DNA of 64,000 bases from Lacinutrix sp. Hel_I_90 (GCF_000934685.1 NZ_JYNQ01000001.1:1476501-1540500), one strand, 5' to 3'; shown: positions 1-9,013, counted from the first letter of the stretch. Numbers and translations are program-made. The notes: generated by a model from the sequence alone, not told the origin.

Positions 1-1
1 A

Positions 2-754
2 GTTATTACCAATGATGCTGAAGAGTTTTTGTTTGTCGCTAAGTACGTGCAAAGTTTGGGTTATAAAGAATTGAATTGGAATTTAGGCTGCCCCTATCCT
101 ATGGTTACAAAATCAGGCATGGGTTCTGGCTTGATTTGCAACCCCTCACGAATAGACACCATTTTACATCGCGCACACAATGAAACGGATATTGTGGTCT
201 CTATGAAAATGCGAATGGGCTATGAACATGCTGAAGAAATTTTAGAAGCCTTTCCTGTTTTAGATAAATATCCACTTAGAAATATTGCTATTCACGCCAG
301 AATTGGCAAGCAACTTTATAAAGGCCCAGTAGACTTAGAGGCTTTTGAAAAATGCATCACTAGTACGAAACACAAATTGTACTATAACGGCGACATTACC
401 AGTGTTCAGGCGTTTAAAACCATGCAGGCGCGTTTTCCTAGTATCGACCATTTTATGATTGGTCGCGGACTCATTGCCGATCCTTTTTTACCGAGAATGA
501 TTAAAAACAACACTACCGAATACCCAGAAAACAGATGGGAGACTTTTAAAGCCTTTCACGACACGATTTACCAGCAATACGACGAATACCTCTCTGGCCC
601 CACCCCAATAAAAATGAAGATGTTAGGCTTTTGGGAGTTTTTTTCTCAGTCGTTTGATAATCCGCAAAAAACACTCAAAGCCATAAAAAAAGCGGGAAAC
701 CCAAAGAAATACCAACAAGCCGTAGCGACCATTTTAAATAATGAGCGCAGCTAA
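2..754 (+). CDS. tRNA-dihydrouridine synthase, 5' end cut by the window
   Basis: Flavin-dependent reduction of uridine to dihydrouridine in the tRNA D-loop. The reading frame is open back to base 2 (residues VITNDAEEF precede the first in-frame TTG at 29), so the true start lies outside the window and the N-terminal part of the TIM barrel is missing. Visible family motifs are NLGCPYP with the catalytic Cys, MKMRMG, IHARIGKQLYKG, YYNGDI and MIGRGLIADPF (FMN phosphate-binding). The Dus paralogue (A, B or C) cannot be fixed from this fragment. It stands alone; the 186 bases after its stop hold no gene but contain a degenerate CCTnnnAGG repeat and the promoter of the next gene. Confidence 0.93.
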   Translation, partial: VITNDAEEFLFVAKYVQSLGYKELNWNLGCPYPMVTKSGMGSGLICNPSRIDTILHRAHNETDIVVSMKMRMGYEHAEEILEAFPVLDKYPLRNIAIHARIGKQLYKGPVDLEAFEKCITSTKHKLYYNGDITSVQAFKTMQARFPSIDHFMIGRGLIADPFLPRMIKNNTTEYPENRWETFKAFHDTIYQQYDEYLSGPTPIKMKMLGFWEFFSQSFDNPQKTLKAIKKAGNPKKYQQAVATILNNERS

Positions 755-840
755 TGACCCGCTGTGCTAGTTCTGTTTCTTTTTAAAGCTTTTTTTCTTC
801 GGAAGGCCTAGCGATAGCCTCAAAATTAGGAGCTAGATTT

Positions 841-905
841 TAAAAACCTTGCAGGATAAGGCTTAAAAAAATACCCCTCAGGTTTTAAATACCTTACAGG
901 ATACA
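841..905. repeat. Degenerate copy of a short CCTGT-AGG-type inverted/direct repeat
   Basis: The stretch contains ACCTTGCAGGATAAGG, CCCCTCAGGTTTT and ACCTTACAGGATA. The first and third are near-identical direct repeats, and the first two are imperfectly complementary. Related but cleaner hairpins lie at 11846-11879 and 26069-26100. It probably marks the end of the dihydrouridine synthase transcript, but no good T-tract follows, so a terminator role is only a guess. Confidence 0.35.
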
Positions 906-907
906 AC

Positions 908-915
908 TATCTTTG
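908..915 (+). promoter_or_regulatory. -7 box TATCTTTG upstream of the radical SAM gene
   Basis: An exact match to the Bacteroidota sigma-ABfr -7 consensus TAnnTTTG, 25 bases before the TTG start at 941. A T-rich stretch (GGTTTTA) about 20 bases upstream could serve as a weak -33 element. Assignment is by consensus only. Confidence 0.55.
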
Positions 916-940
916 TTTTTTTTAATTCTGACACACTATT

Positions 941-3127
941 TTGAAAGACCTTTTACTCATCACACCACCCTTTACACAATTAAATACGCCGTATCCAGCA
1001 ACAGCCTATTTAAAAGGGTTTTTGAATACTAAAGGAATTTCATCATTTCAAATGGACTTAGGTATTGAAGTGATTTTGGAGCTCTTCAGTAAAAAAACCT
1101 TTGACATACTTTTTAATACCGCCGCCAAAAACGATGCTATCGTTTCTGAAAATGCACAGCGCATCTACATCTTAAAAGACGATTATTTAACCCCTTTAGA
1201 TGCTGTTATTCAGTTTTTACAAGGCAAAAACCAAACGCTGGCCAGACAAATATGCACCAGTAATTTTTTACCTCGTGCCTCCCGTTTTAATCAGTTAGAT
1301 GATATGGACTGGGCGTTTGGAGAAATGGGCATGCAAGATAAGGCCAAACATTTGGCGACCTTGTATCTTGAAGATTTATCAGATTTTATTATAGAATGTA
1401 TCGACCCCAATTTTGGGTTTAGTCGCTATGCAGAACGTTTAGGCCAAAGTGCCAATGCTTTTGATGAACTCTATGAGCAGCTACAAAACGCACCCACTTT
1501 TATAGACGAGATTACCCTAACTATTTTAGACCAACGCTTAAAAAAGGTACAACCAAAACTGGTGTGCTTTTCTGTCCCTTTTCCAGGTAATTTATATGCG
1601 GCTTTTCGTTGCGCACAACACATAAAAGCACAGTATCCCAATTTAAAGATCGCGATGGGCGGTGGTTTTCCAAATACAGAACTGCGCTCGGTTACAGACC
1701 AACGGGTATTTGAATACTTCGATTTTATAACTTTAGATGATGGCGAATTACCTATAGAACTTTTAAATGCCCACATTCAAAACCCAGATTTAAAAGCCTT
1801 TAAACGCACCTTTCTTTTAGAAAACAATACCGTTACATACAAAAACAACACAACCCAAGCAGACTATAAACAACAGGATCTTGGTACCCCAGATTATGGC
1901 GATTTGTTATTAGACGACTATATTTCTGTCATAGAAATCGCTAACCCCATGCACAGTTTATGGAGCGATGGGCGCTGGAATAAACTCACCATGGCACATG
2001 GTTGCTATTGGGGAAAGTGCACCTTTTGTGATATTTCTTTAGATTATATTAAAATTTACGAACCTATTGCCGCCGCCCTTTTAGTAGACCGCATGGAGCA
2101 ACTTATGGCACAAACGGGTGAAAATGGGTTCCACTTTGTAGATGAAGCTGCACCACCAGCACTCATGAAAGCCTTAGCTTTAGAAATCTTAAAACGGAAA
2201 CTTACCGTAACCTGGTGGACCAACATTAGATTCGAAAAAAACTTTACCAAAGACCTATGCCACTTACTTAAAGCCTCTGGCTGTATTGCCGTTTCTGGCG
2301 GCTTAGAAGTGGCATCAGACCGTTTATTAAAACTTATTGATAAAGGCGTCACAGTAGAACAAGTGGCGCAAGTAACCCGCTATTTTACCGAAGCCGATAT
2401 TATGGTGCATTCTTACTTAATGTATGGCTACCCAACACAAACCGTGCAGGAAACTGTAGATAGTTTAGAAATGGTACGGCAGTTATTTGAATTGGGGATT
2501 ATACAGTCTGGCTTTTGGCACCAGTTTGCATTAACGGCACATAGTCCTATTGGTTTAAACCCTTCAGAGTATGGGATTACGCCAAACTACAAAACGATTT
2601 CGTTTGCCAATAATGATGTTGATTTTACAGACAGCACTGGTATAGACCATAGTCAATTTAGTTATGGCTTAAAAAAATCGCTGTTCAATTTTATGCATGG
2701 TATTGGTTTTGACCTTGACCTTCAGGAGTGGTTTGATTTTGAGATTCCGCAAACCACGATTGCGCCTTTTTATATTGAAGACTGTTTAGAAACCGTAACC
2801 AGTTTTAAAATAAAACCGTCGGCAAAAATAGTATGGTTAGGGCATCAGCCTATTGTAAACCCCATCACAAAAACAAAAAAAGGCTTTACTAATGAACTCT
2901 TAGAATTGACCTTTCACGACAGTACCGAAACGCTTCAAATTACGTTGAATAAAGCGGAAGGCACCTGGTTTTTAGAACAGCTAAAGCAATTAAAACCTTC
3001 AGAAAACAAAGGGTTTAGTTTGTCTGCATTAAAAACAGATTTCGAATCGCAATTTGAAAATTTTGAATTGTTCTGGTTCTCCAAACCCATTTTAAAGCTG
3101 AATGATTTTGGACTGTTGGTGGTTTAA
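941..3127 (+). CDS. B12-binding-domain-type radical SAM protein
   Basis: Putative radical S-adenosylmethionine enzyme of the class with an N-terminal cobalamin-binding-like Rossmann domain. Residues 1 to about 290 (LLLITPPF at the start, IAMGGGFPN near 230) match the B12-binding layout, although I do not see the DxHxxG cobalamin His motif. The radical SAM barrel spans about 345-560 with the cluster cysteines at 355, 360 and 363 (HGCYWGKCTFCDIS), spaced CX4CX2C instead of the usual CX3CX2C. SGGLEVASDRLL and YLMYGYPTQT are typical barrel motifs. A C-terminal domain of about 160 residues is not recognised. The TTG start fits the upstream promoter box. Substrate unknown; it sits alone, with no biosynthetic partners. 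Confidence 0.82.
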   Translation: MKDLLLITPPFTQLNTPYPATAYLKGFLNTKGISSFQMDLGIEVILELFSKKTFDILFNTAAKNDAIVSENAQRIYILKDDYLTPLDAVIQFLQGKNQTLARQICTSNFLPRASRFNQLDDMDWAFGEMGMQDKAKHLATLYLEDLSDFIIECIDPNFGFSRYAERLGQSANAFDELYEQLQNAPTFIDEITLTILDQRLKKVQPKLVCFSVPFPGNLYAAFRCAQHIKAQYPNLKIAMGGGFPNTELRSVTDQRVFEYFDFITLDDGELPIELLNAHIQNPDLKAFKRTFLLENNTVTYKNNTTQADYKQQDLGTPDYGDLLLDDYISVIEIANPMHSLWSDGRWNKLTMAHGCYWGKCTFCDISLDYIKIYEPIAAALLVDRMEQLMAQTGENGFHFVDEAAPPALMKALALEILKRKLTVTWWTNIRFEKNFTKDLCHLLKASGCIAVSGGLEVASDRLLKLIDKGVTVEQVAQVTRYFTEADIMVHSYLMYGYPTQTVQETVDSLEMVRQLFELGIIQSGFWHQFALTAHSPIGLNPSEYGITPNYKTISFANNDVDFTDSTGIDHSQFSYGLKKSLFNFMHGIGFDLDLQEWFDFEIPQTTIAPFYIEDCLETVTSFKIKPSAKIVWLGHQPIVNPITKTKKGFTNELLELTFHDSTETLQITLNKAEGTWFLEQLKQLKPSENKGFSLSALKTDFESQFENFELFWFSKPILKLNDFGLLVV

Positions 3128-3144
3128 AATGCATGTAAACGCTT

Positions 3145-3837
3145 CTATTTTAACTTTAAAATGATCTCAGGATCTGGACAATTCGTTTTATAAAATTCCA
3201 AATCACGCCCTGAAGACACCCCAGGATAATCCCCACGATTAGCTTGTAGATCTTTGATGATTTGAAAATGCAAATGCGGTGCATAATCGCCATTCACTTC
3301 TGCAGTACCCAAATGCGCAATGGTTTCGCCTTGCTTCACCTTTTCACCTACTTGTAGTTTAGTAATCGATTCGCGACTTAAATGCCCGTATAAGGAGTAG
3401 AACTCAATAGCATTAATCGTATGTTTTAAAATAATAGTTGGCCCGTAATCCCCAAAATTAGTGTTGTCTTTAAAACTATGAATCTCCGCGTCAAAAGCTG
3501 CTAATACAACGGTTCCTGCGGCCACCCATAAATCTAAACCTAGGTGAATATTACGTTCTGTTTCTGGGTTTTGATTGTTAAAATAATCGCTGCGATTATA
3601 GATGCCCCGCTTTTCAAGGTACCCACCAAAGGCGACCTTTTTATTGTGGGTTTTAAGATAATTTGTGAGGTAAACGTCCCAAGCTTCAGACGACGCGATT
3701 GCGACGTTTAGTAGGTCTGCATTAGTGTCAGACAAATCAATGGAACAATAGCTGCTTTTTGGAATAGAGGCATCAATAACATGTATCGTATCCTGCGCCA
3801 TTTCAGCTAAAAAAGAAGTAAAATCATTTGGATTCAT
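3145..3837 (-). CDS. M23 family metallopeptidase
   Basis: Likely peptidoglycan DD-endopeptidase or related lysostaphin-fold protein. The zinc site is intact: H98 and D102 in HLGLD, H152 in YGHL, and H188/H190 in the HLHF motif. The domain occupies about residues 90-200. The N-terminal 90 residues are not recognised, and no signal peptide or membrane segment is visible, unusual for a peptidoglycan enzyme; it may be exported by another route or act on another substrate. It ends 17 bases from the convergent radical SAM gene and lies 30 bases beyond the sigma-factor operon on the same strand, so read-through from that operon is possible. Confidence 0.85.
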   Translation of the reverse strand: MNPNDFTSFLAEMAQDTIHVIDASIPKSSYCSIDLSDTNADLLNVAIASSEAWDVYLTNYLKTHNKKVAFGGYLEKRGIYNRSDYFNNQNPETERNIHLGLDLWVAAGTVVLAAFDAEIHSFKDNTNFGDYGPTIILKHTINAIEFYSLYGHLSRESITKLQVGEKVKQGETIAHLGTAEVNGDYAPHLHFQIIKDLQANRGDYPGVSSGRDLEFYKTNCPDPEIILKLK

Positions 3838-3867
3838 TCAGAACATTTTAAACCCAAAAGTAGCAGA

Positions 3868-5343
3868 TTATTGTGTAATTACAGAACTAAATTTTGCATT
3901 AATAACAATGGTATTATTCGCACTATTTGAATTTGGGTCATTGGTTATGGTCTTATTACTTAGCGTTTCATTATTGAATGTTGAACGATTGCCTTTAAAG
4001 TACAGCTTATAATCTAAAGTCTTAGGCAGTTTTAATCGGGCATCACTATTCTCTAAAACAATATTGAGGTTATTAAAGCTGGGCAAAATGTTATTAATGG
4101 TCAGTTCACCAAAACTGCCATCAATAACCGTGTTGCCTTTTAAATTAGCGATGGCAATATTTGAGGATACGGCATTTAATAATAGTTCATTAGCAGTACC
4201 AACTAGGGCTTGATCTACATATTTTAATTTTAATTCACCTGCAGTCCAGTTTACAATAGCAAGATCGCTATACGACACATTGATGGAAGTGTGACTCCCA
4301 TCAATAGTTTGCGCCGTTAATTTACCGTGTGCCAAATCGGCCTTTACATTGTGCATCACCGCAGCCATCTTTAATTCCCCATGCCTAACGTTTAGTTTTA
4401 ATTGTGCTTTTTTAGGCATTTTAATTCTTAGGGTCTTTATAAGATCCTGTGGTTTCATTTTCGCCTGCTTCCCTTTTGAATCGCCTTCACCAAAAGCGTC
4501 TTCCATTTTTGCTTCGAAAGCCTTACCAAATTCTTCGCCCCATTTCTCCATGGCTGGTGCAAATTCCTTTTCGAATTTTTCACCAAAAGCTTCACCCCAC
4601 TTTTCCATGCTTTTTTCAAAGTCTTTACCGAAGCCATTTTCAAAAGCTTTTCCAAACTCCGTACCAAATTTTACACCCCAGGCCTCCATTTCTTTTTCGA
4701 ATTTATTCAGGTCTGATTGCTTAATACTTTTTGCCCAATCACGCATTTCTTGTTCATATTCTTCACCATATTCGGTTCTGTATTTTTTGCTCCAGGCATC
4801 CAAATAGGTCTCGCCTTCTTTTTGATAGGCATCAAAATCAAAATCCATATTATAATTACCATCTGGAGATTCTGGAATACGCAATACCTTAAGTGCTTCT
4901 GGCAAATCTTTTAAAGACTCCAGTCCGCTTAAACCCTCCAAAAGTGGTTTTAAATTTAAATCCATATCAAAGTTTATATTAGATAAGGCTTCTAAAGATT
5001 CATTGTCTAAAATATCGAGATTCATAGCGCTAGACCAATTGCCTCGAGAGCCTTTAGAGGTAATACGAATAGCGTCACCAGAGCCAGAGATGTCCAGATC
5101 CCAATCTTCTAAAAAAGCGTGTAATGCTTCTTTCGTGAGTTTCTTACTTTCAATATACGCTTCGACCTCCACGTAATCTTTGTTCCAAGTATCGACTTCA
5201 ATATTGGTGTGACTGGTATTTAAAGTGATCGTCACGTTCTTATTTGCTTTGATTGTTTGCGAGGCTTTCTCTAAGCGCTGTTGTGCCGAAATGCTAAGCG
5301 TCGCGAAAAAAAGCAAGAGTATTATTTTTATATTTACTTTCAT
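3868..5343 (-). CDS. Secreted protein with amphipathic W/F repeat, ECF operon member
   Basis: Unrecognised protein with an N-terminal signal peptide (MKVNIKIILLLFFATLSISA, cleavage near residue 20). The middle (about 180-290) is a charged, helix-like region in which Trp-Gly and Phe-Gly recur: Trp at 184, 203, 222, 249 and 268, with units such as WGVKFGTEF, WGEAFGEKF and WGEEFGKAF. The flanking parts are beta-rich and resemble DUF4097-type putative adhesin repeats (alternating hydrophobic residues, LKLNVRHGELK). It is the last gene of the sigma/anti-sigma operon and starts 96 bases after the anti-sigma-like gene, which suggests an envelope-associated output or target of that system. Function unknown. 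Confidence 0.75.
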   Translation of the reverse strand: MKVNIKIILLLFFATLSISAQQRLEKASQTIKANKNVTITLNTSHTNIEVDTWNKDYVEVEAYIESKKLTKEALHAFLEDWDLDISGSGDAIRITSKGSRGNWSSAMNLDILDNESLEALSNINFDMDLNLKPLLEGLSGLESLKDLPEALKVLRIPESPDGNYNMDFDFDAYQKEGETYLDAWSKKYRTEYGEEYEQEMRDWAKSIKQSDLNKFEKEMEAWGVKFGTEFGKAFENGFGKDFEKSMEKWGEAFGEKFEKEFAPAMEKWGEEFGKAFEAKMEDAFGEGDSKGKQAKMKPQDLIKTLRIKMPKKAQLKLNVRHGELKMAAVMHNVKADLAHGKLTAQTIDGSHTSINVSYSDLAIVNWTAGELKLKYVDQALVGTANELLLNAVSSNIAIANLKGNTVIDGSFGELTINNILPSFNNLNIVLENSDARLKLPKTLDYKLYFKGNRSTFNNETLSNKTITNDPNSNSANNTIVINAKFSSVITQ

Positions 5344-5439
5344 GATTTCTGATTTTTATAACAACTTAAACTACTACAGTAGAAGCTGTTCGTTTTTTGA
5401 TGTGTTGCGAAACTGTCATTGCGCAACAGTTTTGATGAT

Positions 5440-6003
5440 TTAACCTTGAGCGGCAACAATGGTATTTAATTGTTTTAATTGTTCTTTTAAGCGGTACATT
5501 AAGTTTAACCGAAATTTAAGGTTATTAATAAGCGCGTCTACCGTGAGTGCATCTGGTCCATTTTTGGTTAGTTCTAATGAGAGTGTTTTATACTCCTTTT
5601 TTAAATTTTCTAATTGTGAAAGGTAACCGTCAAACAATTCTTTGTTTTCTGGAGTTAACTTCATTTTAGAGAGTTCTAAATTAATATGTGCAACATAATA
5701 ATCTTCTACTTTTTTTAAATCTGGCGAGATATCCCCTAACGTTTTCGTTTTTGCTTCAGGCCCTTCTGTTTCAACCACTTCAACGCTTGGCTTTACAGTC
5801 TTAAAATAATGAACCCCACCAAAAGTTACCCCTAAGAGTACAACGATACTTGCTGCAATAGCCAACCAATTAAATGTGGTTTGCTTTTTTTGCGGCAAGG
5901 CTTTTTCAAGCTTACTCAAAAAACGTGCTTCATGATTATTTGGCATAGGGTCTTTAGACCGTTTATTATCTGCATCAAATAAGTCTCTAATATCTTTCGC
6001 CAT
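5440..6003 (-). CDS. Putative membrane-bound anti-sigma factor
   Basis: A 187-residue protein with a cytoplasmic N-terminus of about 44 residues, one membrane segment (about 45-67, NWLAIAASIVVLLGVTFGG) and a helical periplasmic C-terminus. Its start overlaps the end of the ECF sigma gene by 17 bases, the standard arrangement for a sigma/anti-sigma pair, so it most likely holds the sigma factor inactive at the membrane. No zinc-binding HxxxCxxC anti-sigma motif is present. The role is inferred from topology and position, not from sequence identity. Confidence 0.72.
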   Translation of the reverse strand: MAKDIRDLFDADNKRSKDPMPNNHEARFLSKLEKALPQKKQTTFNWLAIAASIVVLLGVTFGGVHYFKTVKPSVEVVETEGPEAKTKTLGDISPDLKKVEDYYVAHINLELSKMKLTPENKELFDGYLSQLENLKKEYKTLSLELTKNGPDALTVDALINNLKFRLNLMYRLKEQLKQLNTIVAAQG

Positions 6004-6544
6004 AACTTTTATGCTTTAATAATTCTTGTAATTTTAACTTGCCTCTTGAGAGCTGTGTTCTTGAAGCGACTTCAGTAATATTCAAAATGTCTGAAATTTC
6101 CTGATGGTCATACCCTTCCATCAAAAATAGGAGCACTACATATCTGTACTTTTCGGGCAAGCTGTTAATAGCCGTTTTTACCTCCTCTAATGTGGTGTCG
6201 TCGCTAACTAACCAATGTTCATTATCTGCAGTATCGACTACTTTGAGATGCACCTCTTCTAGCTCGACTAAGCGCTGCTTTCTTAGTTTGAGCACATCGA
6301 TACTTTTGTTAATAACAATGCGTTTTAACCAGGCTCCAAAAGTAACCTCACCTTGAAACTGATGTAGTTTTGAAAACGCTTTAATAAAGGCCTCCTGCAC
6401 CACATCTTCGGCCTCTGCTGTATGATTAAGAAACCGTTGTGCGACAAAGAACATACCCTCGCTATATTGGTTATACAACTGCAGTTGTGCCTTGCGATTG
6501 TTCTGTTTACACAATTCAATAATGTTTGATTGAACGCTCCTCAC
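5987..6544 (-). CDS. ECF-type RNA polymerase sigma factor (sigma-70 family)
   Basis: A 185-residue extracytoplasmic-function sigma factor. Region 2 spans about residues 22-90 (DVVQEAFIKAFSKLHQF, then FGAWLKRIVINKSID), and region 4, with its helix-turn-helix, spans about 125-180 (LPEKYRYVVLLFLMEGYDHQEISDIL). It is first in an operon with the anti-sigma-like and secreted repeat proteins. No TAnnTTTG box lies upstream, so it may be self-transcribed or read from a promoter I cannot recognise. The target genes are unknown apart from its own operon. Confidence 0.92.
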   Translation of the reverse strand: MRSVQSNIIELCKQNNRKAQLQLYNQYSEGMFFVAQRFLNHTAEAEDVVQEAFIKAFSKLHQFQGEVTFGAWLKRIVINKSIDVLKLRKQRLVELEEVHLKVVDTADNEHWLVSDDTTLEEVKTAINSLPEKYRYVVLLFLMEGYDHQEISDILNITEVASRTQLSRGKLKLQELLKHKSYGERY

Positions 6545-6760
6545 TGTTTGGTTTTTGGTTAGTGTTCTTTGCGCTTAACTTATAAAAAATTAAGGCAAGT
6601 TCATTCTAAAGACGACACTTAAATTGTAGTGTGACAAAAAAGTTACATTTTTTTTCTGAATGTGATAAGAAACAGGCTTAAAATTGCGTTAATATATTGA
6701 CTAGCCTCCGCATTTACAGTATCTTTACTTTTTCAAAATGAACCTTAATTACATTGATTT

Positions 6761-7306
6761 ATGAAACGTTTTATCGTTTTTTTATTATTTATCACTGTTG
6801 CCTTTTTAGGCTATCTTTATTTTACTAAAACGGGTGTTTTTGAAGTCCGTAAGAGTCCAAAAAAAACCGTTGTATTTTCTGTTGATGATTTGGATCTAAA
6901 AATCTTTTATAACAGACCCTCAAAACGAAACCGTGAGGTTTTTGGTGCTTTAGTCCCCTTTAATCAGGTTTGGCGAACAGGCGCCAATGAAGCGACTACT
7001 TTTGAAACTAATAAGGCTTTAAAAATTGGAAATGACTCATTGCCAAAGGGCAAGTACACGCTTTGGACCATACCAAACGACTCGTCTTGGCAAGTGATGT
7101 TTAATTCTAAACAATACAAATGGGGCGTCGATGAGACGATGAAACCCATGCACATTGCAGATTTTGATGTGATCTCTTTTACTGCTCCCGTTCAAAAATT
7201 AGATAAGCCTGTTGAGCAATTCACGATTGCTTTTGACAATTCTACAGATAACTTATCGCTAACCATGGCGTGGGATCAGGCAAAAGTTGTTGTCCCGCTA
7301 AAATAG
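6761..7306 (+). CDS. DUF2911 domain protein, membrane-anchored
   Basis: A 181-residue protein with one N-terminal hydrophobic segment (about 2-22, signal anchor) followed by a DUF2911 domain. Recognisable pieces are YNRPSKRNREVFGALVPF, VWRTGANEATTF and LPKGKYTLWTIP. The family is common in Bacteroidota and has no established function. It is monocistronic and diverges from the sigma-factor operon. A near-consensus TATCTTTA lies 33 bases upstream of the ATG. Confidence 0.82.
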   Translation: MKRFIVFLLFITVAFLGYLYFTKTGVFEVRKSPKKTVVFSVDDLDLKIFYNRPSKRNREVFGALVPFNQVWRTGANEATTFETNKALKIGNDSLPKGKYTLWTIPNDSSWQVMFNSKQYKWGVDETMKPMHIADFDVISFTAPVQKLDKPVEQFTIAFDNSTDNLSLTMAWDQAKVVVPLK

Positions 7307-7332
7307 TTTACAGTCACAGTATACTTGCGCAA

Positions 7333-7340
7333 TACCTTTG
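7333..7340 (+). promoter_or_regulatory. Possible -7 box TACCTTTG in the meaB upstream region
   Basis: An exact TAnnTTTG match 200 bases before meaB. The long distance and the lack of a -33 box make it uncertain. The rest of the 7307-7540 gap holds a 6-bp hairpin at 7410-7427 without a T-tract, and four close copies of AACTTT between 7489 and 7530 that may only reflect base composition. Confidence 0.25.
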
Positions 7341-7540
7341 GTTTGATAGGGGCAGGATTTAGTCGGCAGTATTACAAACATGCTAAACGCTGTCTCCGTC
7401 TGTTTCCCTGTGTAGCTATCTCTACACAATAAAAAAATAGTGATTCGTTTTATGGAGACCCATAAGTTTTTAATGTTTTACCAGCTAAACTTTGAATTTT
7501 AAACTTTAAATACGGAACTTTAAACTTTATTTTTTTAAAC

Positions 7541-8626
7541 TTGAATCGAAAAGCAAATAAATCGGCATTAAAAGAAAACGAAGGTATTTCAGCTCCTGAA
7601 ATTACCAGTGCAAATTCAATTTTAAAAATTAAGGAAAGCCGAAAAAAACAAAAATCGACTCAGGAAATGGTGACCGCCATTCTTAGCGGTAACATCACAG
7701 CCTTAAGTCAAGCGATTACTTTAGTCGAAAGCAAAAACCCGAAACACTTAGAACAAGCCCATGCGATTATAAAAGCCTGTTTACCGCATGCAAACCAGTC
7801 GGTTCGTATTGGAATCACCGGTGTTCCTGGCGTTGGAAAAAGCACGTTTATTGAAGTTTTTGGTACTTATCTAACTGAAATAGATAAGAAAGTAGCAGTC
7901 CTCGCAGTCGACCCCAGTAGCTCATTAACCAAAGGCAGTATTTTGGGCGATAAAACCCGAATGGAAGATTTGGTTAAAAATGAGCATGCGTTTATTCGCC
8001 CGTCACCTTCGGGCACCTCCCTTGGCGGTGTGGCACGGAAAACCCGTGAGACGATTGTACTTTGTGAAGCAGCAGGATTCGATACCATTATTATAGAAAC
8101 TGTTGGTGTGGGTCAAAGTGAAACGGCCGTTCATAGTATGGTAGATTTCTTTTTACTACTGAAATTGGCTGGAGCTGGTGATGAATTGCAAGGTATTAAA
8201 CGTGGTATTATAGAAATGGCAGATATGATTGCCATTAACAAAGCAGATGGCGACAATTTAAAAAGCGCAAAGCTGGCAAAAGTAGAATTCAACCGTGCAC
8301 TACACTTATATCCTCAAAAGGCTTCACAATGGCAACCTAAAGTAATAACCTGTAGTGCGATAAAAAATGAAGGCATCGCTGACGTATACGCTATTATTTC
8401 AGAATACCTCAACCTTACAGTAGACAATACCTATTTCTACAAAAAACGCAATGAGCAAAATAAGTTCTGGCTACTACAAACCATTGAAGACCAACTAAAA
8501 AGTGATTTCTTCAATCGTGCAGACATTAAAATAGAACTTAAAAAGCAATTGGACTTAATTGAAAATAACGAGACCACCCCTTTTGTAGCTGCCGAGTACT
8601 TGTTATCTCTTGAAAAAACAACGTAG
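7541..8626 (+). CDS. meaB: Methylmalonyl-CoA mutase-associated GTPase MeaB (ArgK)
   Basis: G3E-type P-loop GTPase that chaperones and reactivates adenosylcobalamin-dependent methylmalonyl-CoA mutase. Motifs in order: Walker A GVPGVGKST (about 89-97), AVDPSSSLTKGSILGDKTRM, RPSPSGTSLGGVARKTRE, ETVGVGQSE (Walker B/G3 region) and NKADGDN (G4). At 361 residues it is slightly longer than usual because of a charged N-terminal stretch of about 40 residues; translation could begin later, but the TTG at 7541 follows an A/T-rich leader typical of this genome. No mutase gene (mcmA/mcmB) is in the window, so the partner must be encoded elsewhere. Confidence 0.93.
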   Translation: MNRKANKSALKENEGISAPEITSANSILKIKESRKKQKSTQEMVTAILSGNITALSQAITLVESKNPKHLEQAHAIIKACLPHANQSVRIGITGVPGVGKSTFIEVFGTYLTEIDKKVAVLAVDPSSSLTKGSILGDKTRMEDLVKNEHAFIRPSPSGTSLGGVARKTRETIVLCEAAGFDTIIIETVGVGQSETAVHSMVDFFLLLKLAGAGDELQGIKRGIIEMADMIAINKADGDNLKSAKLAKVEFNRALHLYPQKASQWQPKVITCSAIKNEGIADVYAIISEYLNLTVDNTYFYKKRNEQNKFWLLQTIEDQLKSDFFNRADIKIELKKQLDLIENNETTPFVAAEYLLSLEKTT

Positions 8627-9013
8627 GTTACCTTATAGTTTCTTCGAGAGAAACCCCAGTTAAAGCTTGAGAAAAGCGATAACGCTAATGCCTTACAAAA
8701 ACAAACTTCCAAAAAATATTTTCCTTATAAATGTCTTGATAAAGACGCGTTTTTTTGTTATTCATTTTAAAGTTCCACTAGTAAAGTTTCTCGGTTTTCG
8801 CTGTGCTTCTAAAAAGTTACTGCGACAAAATTGCAGAAAAACAAAGCGCAAATTAGCGGTAAATCCCTGTAAAACAGAGCTTTGGAAAACAACTAGATTT
8901 TAGGCGCTACTCTTGATTTAATAAGAGCTTGTTTAGACTTATTATGGGGAAAAACACCCTTTTCTTATGTTAAGAAATGCGTTAGCTTTGTACAGAACTA
9001 AACCCTCAATATA
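8627..9013. other. 387-base intergenic region without a convincing gene
   Basis: It holds a small hairpin at 8638-8654 (GTTTCT/AGAAAC) just after meaB, with no T-tract. An open frame at 8667-8903 is Lys/Phe/Leu-rich, begins with TTG and shows no recognisable domain; I do not consider it a gene. The promoter for the lipoprotein-kinase operon lies at the right end. Confidence 0.6.
8983..8990 (+). promoter_or_regulatory. -7 box TAGCTTTG of the four-gene signalling operon
   Basis: An exact TAnnTTTG match 23 bases before the ATG at 9014. TTTC at 8961-8964 sits 18 bases upstream, in the place of the -33 TTTG. It would drive the lipoprotein, membrane protein, kinase and regulator genes as one transcript. 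Confidence 0.6.

Noticed and set aside
4349-4807. Open frames antisense to the repeat region of the secreted ECF-operon protein
   Set aside because: They mirror the Phe/Trp/Glu codon pattern of the real gene on the other strand; no start signal.
6720-6727. TATCTTTA as promoter of the DUF2911 gene
   Set aside because: One mismatch to TAnnTTTG at the invariant last base; too weak to list as a feature.
7410-7427. Hairpin GTGTAG/CTACAC upstream of meaB as a terminator or riboswitch
   Set aside because: Short stem, no T-tract, and none of the conserved features of a cobalamin riboswitch.
8667-8903. Open frame of 78 codons after meaB
   Set aside because: TTG start, no recognisable domain, Lys/Phe-rich composition typical of random translation of AT-rich DNA, and no promoter box.
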